Assembly: GCF_947501225.1 (NCBI RefSeq)
Contig: NZ_CANMUW010000008.1
Location: forward strand, 62,001 to 126,000
DNA from: an uncultured Shewanella sp.
Lineage (GTDB): Bacteria; Pseudomonadota; Gammaproteobacteria; Enterobacterales; Shewanellaceae
DNA: 64,000 nt
Direction of reading: 5' to 3'
In this document: one piece after another, positions 53,438 through 62,269 of the stretch
Layout of the letters: each line of letters begins with the position of its first letter
Position numbering within the stretch: the first letter of the stretch is position 1
Made by a program: the position numbers and the translations under genes
Notes under the pieces: model-generated
What the model saw: only the letters and a program-made list of their open reading frames with translations
Told to the model about the DNA's origin: nothing
Databases searched by the model: none

Positions 53438-55168
53438 TTACCCCTGCTTAAACATTGCGACGACTAATATCAGCATCAAGATCCAAAAACCGGATAACAA
53501 TTGCCAAAATAGCACCTGGCTCCTGTTTTTTGTGACCTTGGGATCATCGCGCAGATAAACAGGATTTGGATTTTTTAAATCCGTCAGGAATTCATCGATA
53601 CTTTCATAGCGCTCCTCAAGATCGAACGCTACACCCCGCTGTAAAGTTCTGTCGAACCACAAAGGGATAATCGGATTAACTTCGTTAGCAGGTATATAGC
53701 GCAGCCTGTCATATTCGAATGCGGTTTGGCACTCCTCTATCTTCTCGCCGTAGGGCAATTTGCCGCAAAACAGCTCATAGGTGATGGTGGCCAGCGCATA
53801 CAGGTCGCCCTGGATCCCCGTATTTTGACCGAGCAGATACTTGGGATCAGAGTAGGTAGCGGTTCCAAGCACGCCTTCGTGCTCCAGGGGGATAAAAATT
53901 TCGGCAAGGCCGGCAACAAATACCGATCCAAAGTCGACAATCTTTATGTTGTTTTGCCCGTCGATTAAGATATTGGCAGGTTTCAGATCCTGATGTATGG
54001 TTTCAGTGTTATGAAACGCGGCCAACCCTTTTGCAATCTTCTCAACGATGGAGATTGCCACTTTCGGCTTGGGAAAGTGGTTTTGTTTCATCCACTTATC
54101 CATAGATACGCCGTGTACATACTCCATCAGATAATATAAGCAGGTTCTCGGTCTTTTTTGCTCGATAATCTTAACGACGTACTCGCTGGTGATACGTTTG
54201 CCTATCCACTCCTCCTGTATAAACCTATCGATATAGCCGGTATCCTCCTCATAGGTGACAGACGGCGTCTTCATCACCATCTGCTCACCGGTTTCCATAT
54301 CTTCCACCAGGTAGAGTTGACTGCGGCTGCTGGCAAAGAGCTCTTTGATCACCTTATAGCCGTCGAGTTTGACGCCCGGATCCAGGGGGGGCGGGAAGGG
54401 TAAACGTAGTAACTTAGTGTTGTAATCATTGAGGCTCTCGTTAGGAAGTGTTTTGACCTGAGCAATGACCCCGCTGATATTATCGTCACTGCCATTGTCG
54501 AATGCGTATTTGGCAAGCAGATCGATCTTCTCCTGCTCTGAGACGTCTAATGCAAGGGTTTCGATAAGCATATCCTGCTCGACAAAGTCATGGATCCCAT
54601 CTGAGGTCGCAAGCAGGAGGTCGTTATCTTGCAGATCCAGGCTGCTGTAATCTATCTGCAGGCAGTTATCCATACCTACAGCACGAGCCAGGAAGCTCCG
54701 CCCGGTGGCGATACTGGCTATATGGTCTCTGGTCAGCTGCTTGAGCTCATTATCGCGGAACAGGTAGGCCCTGCTGTCTCCCACATGAAACAGATGGCAG
54801 GTGCGGGACTTTACCACCAGTCCGGTGAAGGTAGTCAGATAACCTTTCTCTTCGTTAGCAAATTCATGGCTGCGTTTAAAGAGGGTGATATTGATGTTTG
54901 AGAGTAACTTTTGTCCGGCATGTTTTACTGACCAGGTATCCGGGGTGGGGTAGTAGTCATCGATGAAGCGCTTTACAGCTGTTTCACTCGCATCCTTACC
55001 CGCTTCCGCACTGCTGACACCATCGGCGACGGCGAGTGTGATCCCTTTGCCCTCTAGTAATCTATCTTCCGCAGGAACATAAAATCCAACCGCATCTTCA
55101 TTAATATCCTTTAAACCTTTTTCGCTATGGCTTGCCAGATTCATGCTTAGACGATTGGATTTTGTCAT
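53438..55168 (-). CDS. PP2C phosphatase / Ser-Thr kinase fusion, membrane-anchored
   Basis: 576 residues. The N-terminal PP2C phosphatase (about 1-245) has 'ADGVSSAEAGKDAS', 'HVGDSRAYLFRD', 'LLLATSDGIHDF' and 'SDDNISGVIAQ'. A Hanks-type kinase (about 265-535) follows, with the catalytic loop HQDLKPANILI and DFG. One membrane helix at the C-terminus (about 552-572) anchors it to the inner membrane. It lies 79 bp downstream of a NasA/NarK-type transporter gene on the same strand; this pair recurs next to nitrate genes in proteobacteria, so it may regulate nitrate uptake by phosphorylation (inference). Confidence 0.92.
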   Translation of the reverse strand: MTKSNRLSMNLASHSEKGLKDINEDAVGFYVPAEDRLLEGKGITLAVADGVSSAEAGKDASETAVKRFIDDYYPTPDTWSVKHAGQKLLSNINITLFKRSHEFANEEKGYLTTFTGLVVKSRTCHLFHVGDSRAYLFRDNELKQLTRDHIASIATGRSFLARAVGMDNCLQIDYSSLDLQDNDLLLATSDGIHDFVEQDMLIETLALDVSEQEKIDLLAKYAFDNGSDDNISGVIAQVKTLPNESLNDYNTKLLRLPFPPPLDPGVKLDGYKVIKELFASSRSQLYLVEDMETGEQMVMKTPSVTYEEDTGYIDRFIQEEWIGKRITSEYVVKIIEQKRPRTCLYYLMEYVHGVSMDKWMKQNHFPKPKVAISIVEKIAKGLAAFHNTETIHQDLKPANILIDGQNNIKIVDFGSVFVAGLAEIFIPLEHEGVLGTATYSDPKYLLGQNTGIQGDLYALATITYELFCGKLPYGEKIEECQTAFEYDRLRYIPANEVNPIIPLWFDRTLQRGVAFDLEERYESIDEFLTDLKNPNPVYLRDDPKVTKNRSQVLFWQLLSGFWILMLILVVAMFKQG

Positions 55169-55247
55169 AATAAATATCTTTTATTAATAGATGTTTAGAT
55201 AGAAAAACATACCAGTAATCAACCGCTCATTCCAATCTCGATTGAGA

Positions 55248-56723
55248 TTAGTTAACATCGATGAGCTCAACGGTACCATCTTCATTTACCTCAGCCATAT
55301 GACCCTTTGGTTCATTGAGGAACATAACGGCAAAGAAGATAAGTGCAGCCGATGCCGCGATGACCATGAAGAAGGTGCTGTAATCGACGAATGAGAGCAC
55401 GGTCAGGTAAGTTACCGCACCTACGTTACCATATGCACCTGCCATCCCCGCTATCTGCCCCGTCATACGGCGCTTCACCAGAGGGACGATTGCAAACACC
55501 GCCCCTTCACCCGCTTGAACGAAGAATGAGCAGCACATGGTTGCAATAACTGCCAGCGGGATAAACCAGCTTCCGTCAACCTGACTCAATATTGAGTAAC
55601 CTATGGCAAGGCCACCGATGAAGATCATCAGGCTCTTACGGCGACCAAACTTATCACTGAACCAGCCGCCGGTAGGACGCGCGACCAGATTCATGAAGGC
55701 GAAACCTGAAGCGAGCAGACCGGCTTTAACCGGGTCTAGTCCCTCGAAGGTCTCCAGGAAGAAAAGAGGAAGCATAGAGACAACGGCTAGCTCAGAACCG
55801 AAGGTAACGAAGTAAGCGACATCTAAGATGGCAACTTGTTTAAATTGATACTTATCGATATCGGCGACACCTTTAGTCAGGTTGTCTTTATTAACACGCC
55901 AGATAGAGTTGACCTGAATGAAAAACAGGATAACCAAGCCAAACCACATCAGATACATGACTTCGGTGGTAAACAGACTCACACCCGATGGAGATAGCTT
56001 CCAGGCGAGCACTCCCAGAGCAAGGTACATAGGGATGTTCATCAATAGGTAGAAGTAAAAGTCTTTCTTGCTGGTCACCTCAAGTCCGCCGGACTTTTTG
56101 GGTTTGAAGTAAGTTGAGCCTTTAGGTGTGTTACGCGCCATGGTGTAGAAGAAGAAGCCATAGAGGCCCGCAATGATACCCGTTAGCCCCAGTGCGTATC
56201 TCCATCCATCATCGCCGCCGAAAGCATAGGCGATTGTCGGTAGTGACATTGCTGCAGCTGCAGAGCCGAAGTTACCCCAGCCACCGTAGATACCCTCGGC
56301 GATACCGACCTGCTTTGCCGGGAACCATTCACCCACGAGGCGAATACCGATCACAAAGCCGGCACCGACAAAACCGAGGAGGAATCTGAACAGGGCAAGC
56401 TGTTCGAAGCTGTTGGCCATTGCAAAGCCCATGCAGACAACGGATGAGGAGATCAGCAATCCGGAGTAGATAATTCTGGGACCATATTTGTCGACTAAGA
56501 TACCTACAATAATTCGTGCAGGAATGGTCAAGGCAACGTTAAGAATCAGCAAAGCCTTAACTTGTGCAGCAGTCAGGTCAAACGCCTCTTTAATAAAAAC
56601 CAGCAGAGGAGCATGACTGAACCAGACGACAAACGTTAAGAAAAAAGCGAACCAGGTTACATGAAGTGTTTTAATTTTCGGATCTGCAAAATTGAGCAGA
56701 TTCATTTTCCCTTCGTTAGACAT
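55248..56723 (-). CDS. NasA/NarK-type nitrate/nitrite MFS transporter
   Basis: 491 residues with about 12 membrane helices and the NNP motifs '[40 protein letters not shown]' region (about 115-155) and '[20 protein letters not shown]' (about 405). GGAG precedes the ATG at 56723. It resembles assimilatory nitrate transporters (NasA) more than the NarK at 42531. It forms an operon with the phosphatase-kinase gene. Its promoter has a perfect FNR box, which is more usual for respiratory genes, so the assimilatory role is not certain. Confidence 0.9.
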   Translation of the reverse strand: MSNEGKMNLLNFADPKIKTLHVTWFAFFLTFVVWFSHAPLLVFIKEAFDLTAAQVKALLILNVALTIPARIIVGILVDKYGPRIIYSGLLISSSVVCMGFAMANSFEQLALFRFLLGFVGAGFVIGIRLVGEWFPAKQVGIAEGIYGGWGNFGSAAAAMSLPTIAYAFGGDDGWRYALGLTGIIAGLYGFFFYTMARNTPKGSTYFKPKKSGGLEVTSKKDFYFYLLMNIPMYLALGVLAWKLSPSGVSLFTTEVMYLMWFGLVILFFIQVNSIWRVNKDNLTKGVADIDKYQFKQVAILDVAYFVTFGSELAVVSMLPLFFLETFEGLDPVKAGLLASGFAFMNLVARPTGGWFSDKFGRRKSLMIFIGGLAIGYSILSQVDGSWFIPLAVIATMCCSFFVQAGEGAVFAIVPLVKRRMTGQIAGMAGAYGNVGAVTYLTVLSFVDYSTFFMVIAASAALIFFAVMFLNEPKGHMAEVNEDGTVELIDVN

Positions 56724-56837
56724 TTAATTAACTCCATCAAGTTATTACGAAGAAATTTCATTCTCTCTTTGTATAAATGTTAATTATTTTATTTTTTTGT
56801 AACTGGTGATAGTTTGCGCTAATTACACAGGCGTTTG

Positions 56838-56851
56838 TTGATTTGCATCAA
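56838..56851 (-). promoter_or_regulatory. Perfect FNR/EtrA box upstream of the nasA-like gene
   Basis: TTGAT-TTGC-ATCAA matches all 10 conserved positions of the FNR consensus. It lies about 115-128 bp before the start codon, a spacing that allows a class II promoter with a roughly 70-base leader. Confidence 0.85.
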
Positions 56852-56992
56852 GGATGTGGCGAATGTATGACGAATGTGCTCTATTTTGACGATATCTGAC
56901 ATTAATCACGCTTGGTCTGTGATCCCGGTCTCGTTTGGGTGCTGGTTTGTGTGCTTGGTAGGCCTGCTTGTTGCTGTTTTGTTGTTTTTTAC

Positions 56993-57008
56993 TACCCTAA
57001 ATGGGGTA
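56993..57008 (-). promoter_or_regulatory. NarL/NarP-like 7-2-7 palindrome
   Basis: TACCCTA-AA-TGGGGTA: two heptamers facing each other with a 2-bp spacer, close to TACYYMT (5 and 6 matches of 7). It lies about 150 bp upstream of the FNR box. Confidence 0.55.
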
Positions 57009-57275
57009 GGTGTTTGTCGGGTTTAGTCAGCTAGTAACGGCTTGGAGCAGGGCTGATATGGAATCAATTTTGTGTTAATTCGACTCAAAACTAGCAATGA
57101 CTTTAGTTATTTCCCTCCATTTCATATATCTATCTGACCAGTATTTAAATTTGAGTGTTTTGTTTTGGTTGAGCCTATTTGTGGTGCACCTAAAGAGGAT
57201 AAAAAAATACCCCTTGAAATAATCTACTTATTACTGGGTAGTTATTTGGTCGATGTTTCATATTTTTTGATCTTT

Positions 57276-59300
57276 TTAAGCCTTTTTGCCATTGATTATT
57301 TTTAGCTTCAACTTTCTCGACTGTTGTAAAAATAGTTTTACCGTCTGTTTTCTTCCGTTTGCCGACAGAGGTTGATATTTCAGTGCCACATAGTATTTGG
57401 TAAACAGGGCGAAATCGTCGGCGATGGCGGGAAAGTTCTGCTGTACCGTTTGAGAGTAATCTATGGGCCCCTGTCTTGTGTCACGTATGAGTCCTTTTTT
57501 CTCCAGTAAGCGGCATATTCTCAGGTAGGTTGAGCTGATCCTGTCCTTGCCACGGCTAAAGTGGATCAAGCCGGCGCTGTAGGCGATAGCGAGGCCGATA
57601 AGAGCGATACTCAGCAACACGAAGATGGCAACTTTTTTCTGGGTCACCTCTCCCAGTAACTTTTGCAGCACCTGCCTTTGTTTGTTGGTGTCGAAACCAA
57701 GAACCCAGACACTCCAATAAAAATCAATACTTGCAAGTGTCAGCCTTAATTCGTTGAGAAGTGGAAACTCCCTTAGCCGCAATGGGCTGAAGGGGCTGTC
57801 TAACAGGTAGCTGTCCTGTGCCTGAAAATAGGAGTCAAATCCCTGTAATACCCGCTGGGGGGCGATCATGGCCGTAGGGTCAAACCTTACCCAGCCCTTA
57901 TCCTCTAACCAGACCTCTGTCCATGCGTGAGCCATATATTGATAGATACTGAGGTATCCTGCATTTTGGTTTATCTCCCCTCCCTGATAACCGGTGACTA
58001 AGCGTGCCGGAAGGCCTGAAGCCCTGGCCATAAATGCGAAAGCGCTGGCGTAATGTACACAGAAACCCGCTTTGTTTTCGAACAGAAAGTCATCTATCTG
58101 CTGGGGACCGACCTGCGGCGGGGTGAGGGTATAGAAGTAGGGTTGCTCGGTGAAGTACTTCATCATGGCATTGAGTCTCGTTTCAGGCTCGGGGAAGCGT
58201 GTCTCAAATGCCTTTGCCAGGTCAAAGGTTCTGGGGTTAATTCCATCGGGGAGTTGTAAGTTAAGCTGCCTGACCTCGTCATCTAGCCTACTGTCCATAG
58301 TATAATCCGGATAGGATTCGACCCGGTATTGAAACTTCTGATCCAGACTTCTCACCGAATAGAGGCGATAGTCAGGTAGGTTGATGATACCGCTATCACT
58401 GCTGAACGCCGTATCCAGACCAAAGAGCCAGTGCTGATTGCTGGGTTCGGCTATCACCGAATACTGTATCGATTGACCTTCGGGCCTGACCCTTTTTGGC
58501 GTCCGAAATGGCGTGTTTTCTTCGATATCATCGATACTCTTGTTCTGGGTCCAGCGCCGCCCGTCGTAATCCTCCATCACCAGGGCTCGCCAGTACAGTT
58601 GATGGTTACCGGGGGGGGATTGTGTAAAGTCTGCCCTGAAGGCCAATTCCGCCGAGCGGGTCAGCTCGGTAATGTCACCGAAACTGACCTCATCGGATAA
58701 GCCGGTTTCTGTTGACTTCTGCTGTGGCACCAACCAAAGCGGCGGGAGTCTTGGCAGTACAAGAAAGAGCAGCGCGGCCAGCGGCAGGCTCTGAAACAGC
58801 AGTTTAAAGCATATGCGGGCGGTCTCTTTTAACTTCACATCTTCTCTGTAGAGGCTGACCAAGACACAAGTATTTATCCCGGCGACAAAGGTGAGGTTGA
58901 TGGCATAGAAGATAGATTGCTGGTCTATGAAGGTGATGGCGATAAGGAAGTAACCCACAAGTACTACCGTTCTCACGTCACGCCTGTTTCTCATCTCGAT
59001 GTATTTAAGGGCATAACCTAAGATGAGCAGGTTGATGAGCCCGTTTAATATCCCTATCTCTGAGGTGACCAGAGCCAACGTGATGGCTGATGCTATGGCC
59101 AGGCCGGTGACAAGGTACCTGGGGGGCTTAGCCACCTTGCCGACAAAGATACCAAAGCGCCAGACAAGGCAGATGCCACAAATGGCCAGGGTCCAGGGGG
59201 TGAATTTATCGTACAGGGGGGCGAGAACGGCAATATTGACGATAAGCAGCCATAGCAGGCTGTGCCGGGAGATGATCTCTTGCTGGCTGGTTTGACTCAT
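57276..59300 (-). CDS. TgpA-like transglutaminase membrane protein (DUF3488)
   Basis: 674 residues: about seven N-terminal membrane helices (to residue 195), a periplasmic transglutaminase core with Cys-His-Asp ('NKAGFCVHYASAFAFMARASG', 'YMAHAWTEVWLEDKGWVRFDPT', about 385-460), another helix (about 553-575) and a C-terminal domain. It matches the TgpA/DUF3488-transglutaminase family. The start overlaps the DUF58 stop by 4 bp. It is the third gene of MoxR-DUF58-TgpA. The biochemical substrate is unknown. Confidence 0.92.
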   Translation of the reverse strand: MSQTSQQEIISRHSLLWLLIVNIAVLAPLYDKFTPWTLAICGICLVWRFGIFVGKVAKPPRYLVTGLAIASAITLALVTSEIGILNGLINLLILGYALKYIEMRNRRDVRTVVLVGYFLIAITFIDQQSIFYAINLTFVAGINTCVLVSLYREDVKLKETARICFKLLFQSLPLAALLFLVLPRLPPLWLVPQQKSTETGLSDEVSFGDITELTRSAELAFRADFTQSPPGNHQLYWRALVMEDYDGRRWTQNKSIDDIEENTPFRTPKRVRPEGQSIQYSVIAEPSNQHWLFGLDTAFSSDSGIINLPDYRLYSVRSLDQKFQYRVESYPDYTMDSRLDDEVRQLNLQLPDGINPRTFDLAKAFETRFPEPETRLNAMMKYFTEQPYFYTLTPPQVGPQQIDDFLFENKAGFCVHYASAFAFMARASGLPARLVTGYQGGEINQNAGYLSIYQYMAHAWTEVWLEDKGWVRFDPTAMIAPQRVLQGFDSYFQAQDSYLLDSPFSPLRLREFPLLNELRLTLASIDFYWSVWVLGFDTNKQRQVLQKLLGEVTQKKVAIFVLLSIALIGLAIAYSAGLIHFSRGKDRISSTYLRICRLLEKKGLIRDTRQGPIDYSQTVQQNFPAIADDFALFTKYYVALKYQPLSANGRKQTVKLFLQQSRKLKLKIINGKKA

Positions 59301-60286
59301 GAGCTCTCCCCATCGACAGCTGGGATCAAGGCCAGCTGTTGAAGGCAGTGTACCCGGTGGGAGTCACCCACAGAGGGGGCAATTTTCCTGCGGCCGATGA
59401 CCAGGCCGAATGCCTCTCCCCGCTCACTCATCTTGTCGATTGTCCAGGTCAATTCGCTAATCTGTTTTTCAAGCTCGCTTGCTTTAAGATCTTCTATGAC
59501 CAGCCAGTGGGGTTTCCCCTGAGGCTGCTGGAACTCTTTACTAAGCATACCCCGTCCCTGTGCAAGCTGTTTCCAGGCGACCTGTTTCAATGATTCACCC
59601 GGAATATGTTGTTTGAGCCCCTTAAACTCATCGACCCCGGGGACATGGCTGCCTCTGTCATCGATGAGATGTTCGTTATCTGCATCTAAAGATTTGAGTT
59701 GTGACTGAGAGGGTAAAGGCCTGGCAAAGACTATGTGTGGATTATCAAGGTTTACATGTGACCAGGCCCGGCATAGTCCGAGAGGGTATCTCGATTCGAG
59801 CTTTATCCGGCCCGGTGAAACACGGCCGCGCTCAAGGTTGTCAAATGGCAGCAGCGCCTGTGTGGGCTCCTCCTCGACGGTTTTTACTATCTGAATCGGG
59901 TTATCGGGATAGTTGAGCAGAACCTCATACTGGTGTTGAACAGAGGAGAGGGTGACCGGGAACACTATGGTTTCGCCGGCATAGGCTTGTGGTGAAGCAG
60001 AAGCTGTGATTGTTAGCCCGGCGAGATTACGATAGCTGTAGATGATGCAGGTGTTAAACAGGCTGAGTAACAGTATGCTTAAGCCGATGACCAGATTATT
60101 CTGATAGTTGGTTCCGAAGATAAATAGGATCAGCACCAAAAGGATCCAGAACAAACCAAAACCCGTCGGAAGTATGAAGATACTCTTATGAGCAAGGGTA
60201 ACTTGTGTGGCAGGGGGCAGGCGTCTGTTGAGCCATTGAGCCCACCAGAGGTTGAGTCTGTGTCGTCTTGCGCTACGTTTGTTCAT
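59297..60286 (-). CDS. DUF58-domain protein, MoxR-associated
   Basis: 329 residues from the start at 60286 (MNKRSARRHRLNLWW); a longer in-frame extension to 60577 would overlap the MoxR gene and encodes low-complexity Pro-rich sequence, so it is rejected. Two membrane helices (about 38-58 and 62-85) are followed by the DUF58 region with 'RGRVSPGRIKLESRYPLGLCRAW' and 'HIPGESLKQVAWKQLAQGRGM'. DUF58 proteins work with MoxR ATPases, perhaps in envelope or complex assembly. Confidence 0.9.
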   Translation of the reverse strand: MNKRSARRHRLNLWWAQWLNRRLPPATQVTLAHKSIFILPTGFGLFWILLVLILFIFGTNYQNNLVIGLSILLLSLFNTCIIYSYRNLAGLTITASASPQAYAGETIVFPVTLSSVQHQYEVLLNYPDNPIQIVKTVEEEPTQALLPFDNLERGRVSPGRIKLESRYPLGLCRAWSHVNLDNPHIVFARPLPSQSQLKSLDADNEHLIDDRGSHVPGVDEFKGLKQHIPGESLKQVAWKQLAQGRGMLSKEFQQPQGKPHWLVIEDLKASELEKQISELTWTIDKMSERGEAFGLVIGRRKIAPSVGDSHRVHCLQQLALIPAVDGESS

Positions 60287-60293
60287 CGTAGAG

Positions 60294-61205
60294 TCAAAGG
60301 ATAGGGTTGACGCTGCTGAGGATCTTCTGGGATAGGGCTTCTCCTTGCTGTTGGCTGCTACTGCGAATACGGTGTTCGGCGACCGAGGAAAACACGGCTT
60401 GTACATCTTCGGGAACAAGATAGCTGCGTTTGTGAATAAAGGCCCAGGCCTTTGCGGCCTGCAGCAGGGCTTTACTGGCACGGGGGGAGAGACCAAAACC
60501 TTCACTTTGTGAACGGGAGAGATCAACCAGGGCCAGGATGTAACCCAGCAGGGCATCGGATGCACTGACTTTTTCAACTTCCTGCTGCAGTTGGCTGAGC
60601 TCCAGTTGAGTTATGCATTGGGGTAATGATTTCACTTGTGGAGATTGATCATGGCCCTTTAACATGGCTATCTCGGCTTCGGCGCTGGGATAACCAATGG
60701 ACAGTCGCATCATGAAACGGTCCAGTTGGGATTCCGGCAGTGGGAATGTCCCCGACTGTTCACTGGGATTTTGAGTCGCAATAACGAAGAAGGGGCTTGG
60801 GAGTGGATGCGTGATCCCATCGACGGTAATTTGATGCTCGGCCATGGCTTCAAGCAGGGCGCTCTGCGTCTTTGGGCTTGCCCGGTTGATCTCATCCGCC
60901 AGGATCATCTGCTTGAAGATGGGACCGGGGTGAAAGACAAACTGAGACTGCTCTTTATCGAAGATAGATACGCCTAAAATATCTGCCGGAAGCATATCAC
61001 TGGTGAACTGAATGCGTTGATAACTCAGCCCCAGACTCTGAGCAATGCCGTGTGACAGGCTGGTTTTCCCCATGCCGGGAAGATCTTCGATCAGCAGGTG
61101 CCCTCTGGCTAACAGGCAGGTGAGTGCTAATTTGATCTGTTCGGGTTTACCTAACAGAACCCGTCCGAGCTGAGTTAAGATCTCTGTGATATTGCTCTGT
61201 GTCAT
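60294..61205 (-). CDS. MoxR-family AAA ATPase
   Basis: 303 residues. Walker A 'LPGMGKTSL' near residue 42, Walker B 'LADEINRASPKTQSALLEAM' near 105, sensor 1 'VIATQNPSEQSGTFPLPESQLDRFM' region and a C-terminal lid domain with 'GLSPRASKALLQAAKAWAF'. It is a chaperone-like ATPase that heads the operon and acts with the DUF58 protein 7 bp downstream. Substrate unknown. Confidence 0.95.
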   Translation of the reverse strand: MTQSNITEILTQLGRVLLGKPEQIKLALTCLLARGHLLIEDLPGMGKTSLSHGIAQSLGLSYQRIQFTSDMLPADILGVSIFDKEQSQFVFHPGPIFKQMILADEINRASPKTQSALLEAMAEHQITVDGITHPLPSPFFVIATQNPSEQSGTFPLPESQLDRFMMRLSIGYPSAEAEIAMLKGHDQSPQVKSLPQCITQLELSQLQQEVEKVSASDALLGYILALVDLSRSQSEGFGLSPRASKALLQAAKAWAFIHKRSYLVPEDVQAVFSSVAEHRIRSSSQQQGEALSQKILSSVNPIL

Positions 61206-61348
61206 TGAATTCCCTTTGCAGTCCCGGCGTTTAATAACACTATGCGATAAAAAGCACCATTGATCCAGTTTAAGCCCTGCAGCCTCGAGGCTTAGCTAAA
61301 GTTGGTTCTGCACTACCTTGTTGCAAACTTAACTTAGAGGAAGGAATT

Positions 61349-62044
61349 TCAGGTCAGTTTTACACTCTGCTCGGCATATTGAAATTCCGGCTTAAATAGA
61401 AACCCTTGTACCAGATCTACACCGAGTCTTTGGGCCAGCCCGAGTTGCTCACGGTTCTCTACGCCCTCAAGTACAGTTTTTTTACCGCTGTCTTTCGCAA
61501 ACTGTATCAGTGCATTCATAAGATGTCTCTGCTCGGGATTGATGGAGCCGTTAAGCCATTGAATATCGAACTTTAATACGTGGACCTGGCTTAACAGTTC
61601 CAAAGAGAGCATAGAGTGGGGCGCGCCTATATCGTCGAGGGCAACTTCTATCTGTTTGTCCTTGAGACGGGAGACGAGTTGTGTCGAGAGCCGGGCATCG
61701 TTGATGCAGGTATTTTCGATAATCTCAACGGTGAGGTCGTTACGGCTCGATAATAGCTCCACCATACTCTCACTGTTGTTCTCTATTGCATGGGGATCTA
61801 AATTGAGGAACAGGGGGCGAGAGTTATCGGCGTGTTCAATTTGAAACTGTTTAGCCTTGAATTCGATGTTGGCGAGTAGAGAGGTTTGACTGTGAAGTTG
61901 TTCGAAAATCAGGTTTGGCGGAGTCGTTTCCCCCAGCCTGTCACGAAATCTGGAGAGCGCTTCATAGCCATAAACATGTAGATCAGTGGTATCGATAAGA
62001 GGTTGATACTCGGCGCTGAGGTAAAGTGAATCTAGTGCAATCAT
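61349..62044 (-). CDS. Stand-alone EAL-domain protein
   Basis: 231 residues covering almost only an EAL domain. The motif is EAL at 28-30 (GYEALSRF). Other landmarks are 'LFLNLDPHA', 'VEIIENTC', 'VALDDIGAPHS' (usual DDFG is DDIG here), 'LKFDIQWLNG' and 'VLEGVENREQ'. Most metal and catalytic residues seem present, so cyclic di-GMP hydrolysis is possible. No membrane helix or sensor domain. It stands alone. Confidence 0.88.
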   Translation of the reverse strand: MIALDSLYLSAEYQPLIDTTDLHVYGYEALSRFRDRLGETTPPNLIFEQLHSQTSLLANIEFKAKQFQIEHADNSRPLFLNLDPHAIENNSESMVELLSSRNDLTVEIIENTCINDARLSTQLVSRLKDKQIEVALDDIGAPHSMLSLELLSQVHVLKFDIQWLNGSINPEQRHLMNALIQFAKDSGKKTVLEGVENREQLGLAQRLGVDLVQGFLFKPEFQYAEQSVKLT

Positions 62045-62269
62045 ATGAGTATTTGCAGTAACCGACGTTAATTCGATGTAAATAGTAATTATTCACATTA
62101 TCGTGTGCGAGTCTAAAATCTTTACATTGGTAACCGTTCAATTGGTTTCTTTTTCGACAAAATACAGCCTGGCTTGGGTCGCTGGCAAGAGAGCCAACGA
62201 CACAGTGTTTGTTTTGGGGGGAGAAGAGTACACGCCGTAAAGTGGAATGATGGCAGAACCTAAGCTAAT

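Larger units (their letters stand above)
56724..57275. promoter_or_regulatory. Promoter region of the nasA-like gene
   Basis: About 550 AT-rich bp. It holds a perfect FNR box (56838-56851) and a NarL/NarP-like 7-2-7 palindrome (56993-57008), both on the side of the minus-strand transporter. The right part, next to the end of the TgpA-like gene, shows nothing recognisable. Confidence 0.6.

Noticed and set aside
60287..60577. 97-residue N-terminal extension of the DUF58 protein
   Set aside because: It overlaps the MoxR gene, reads as low-complexity Pro-rich sequence, and the ATG at 60286 fits the family.
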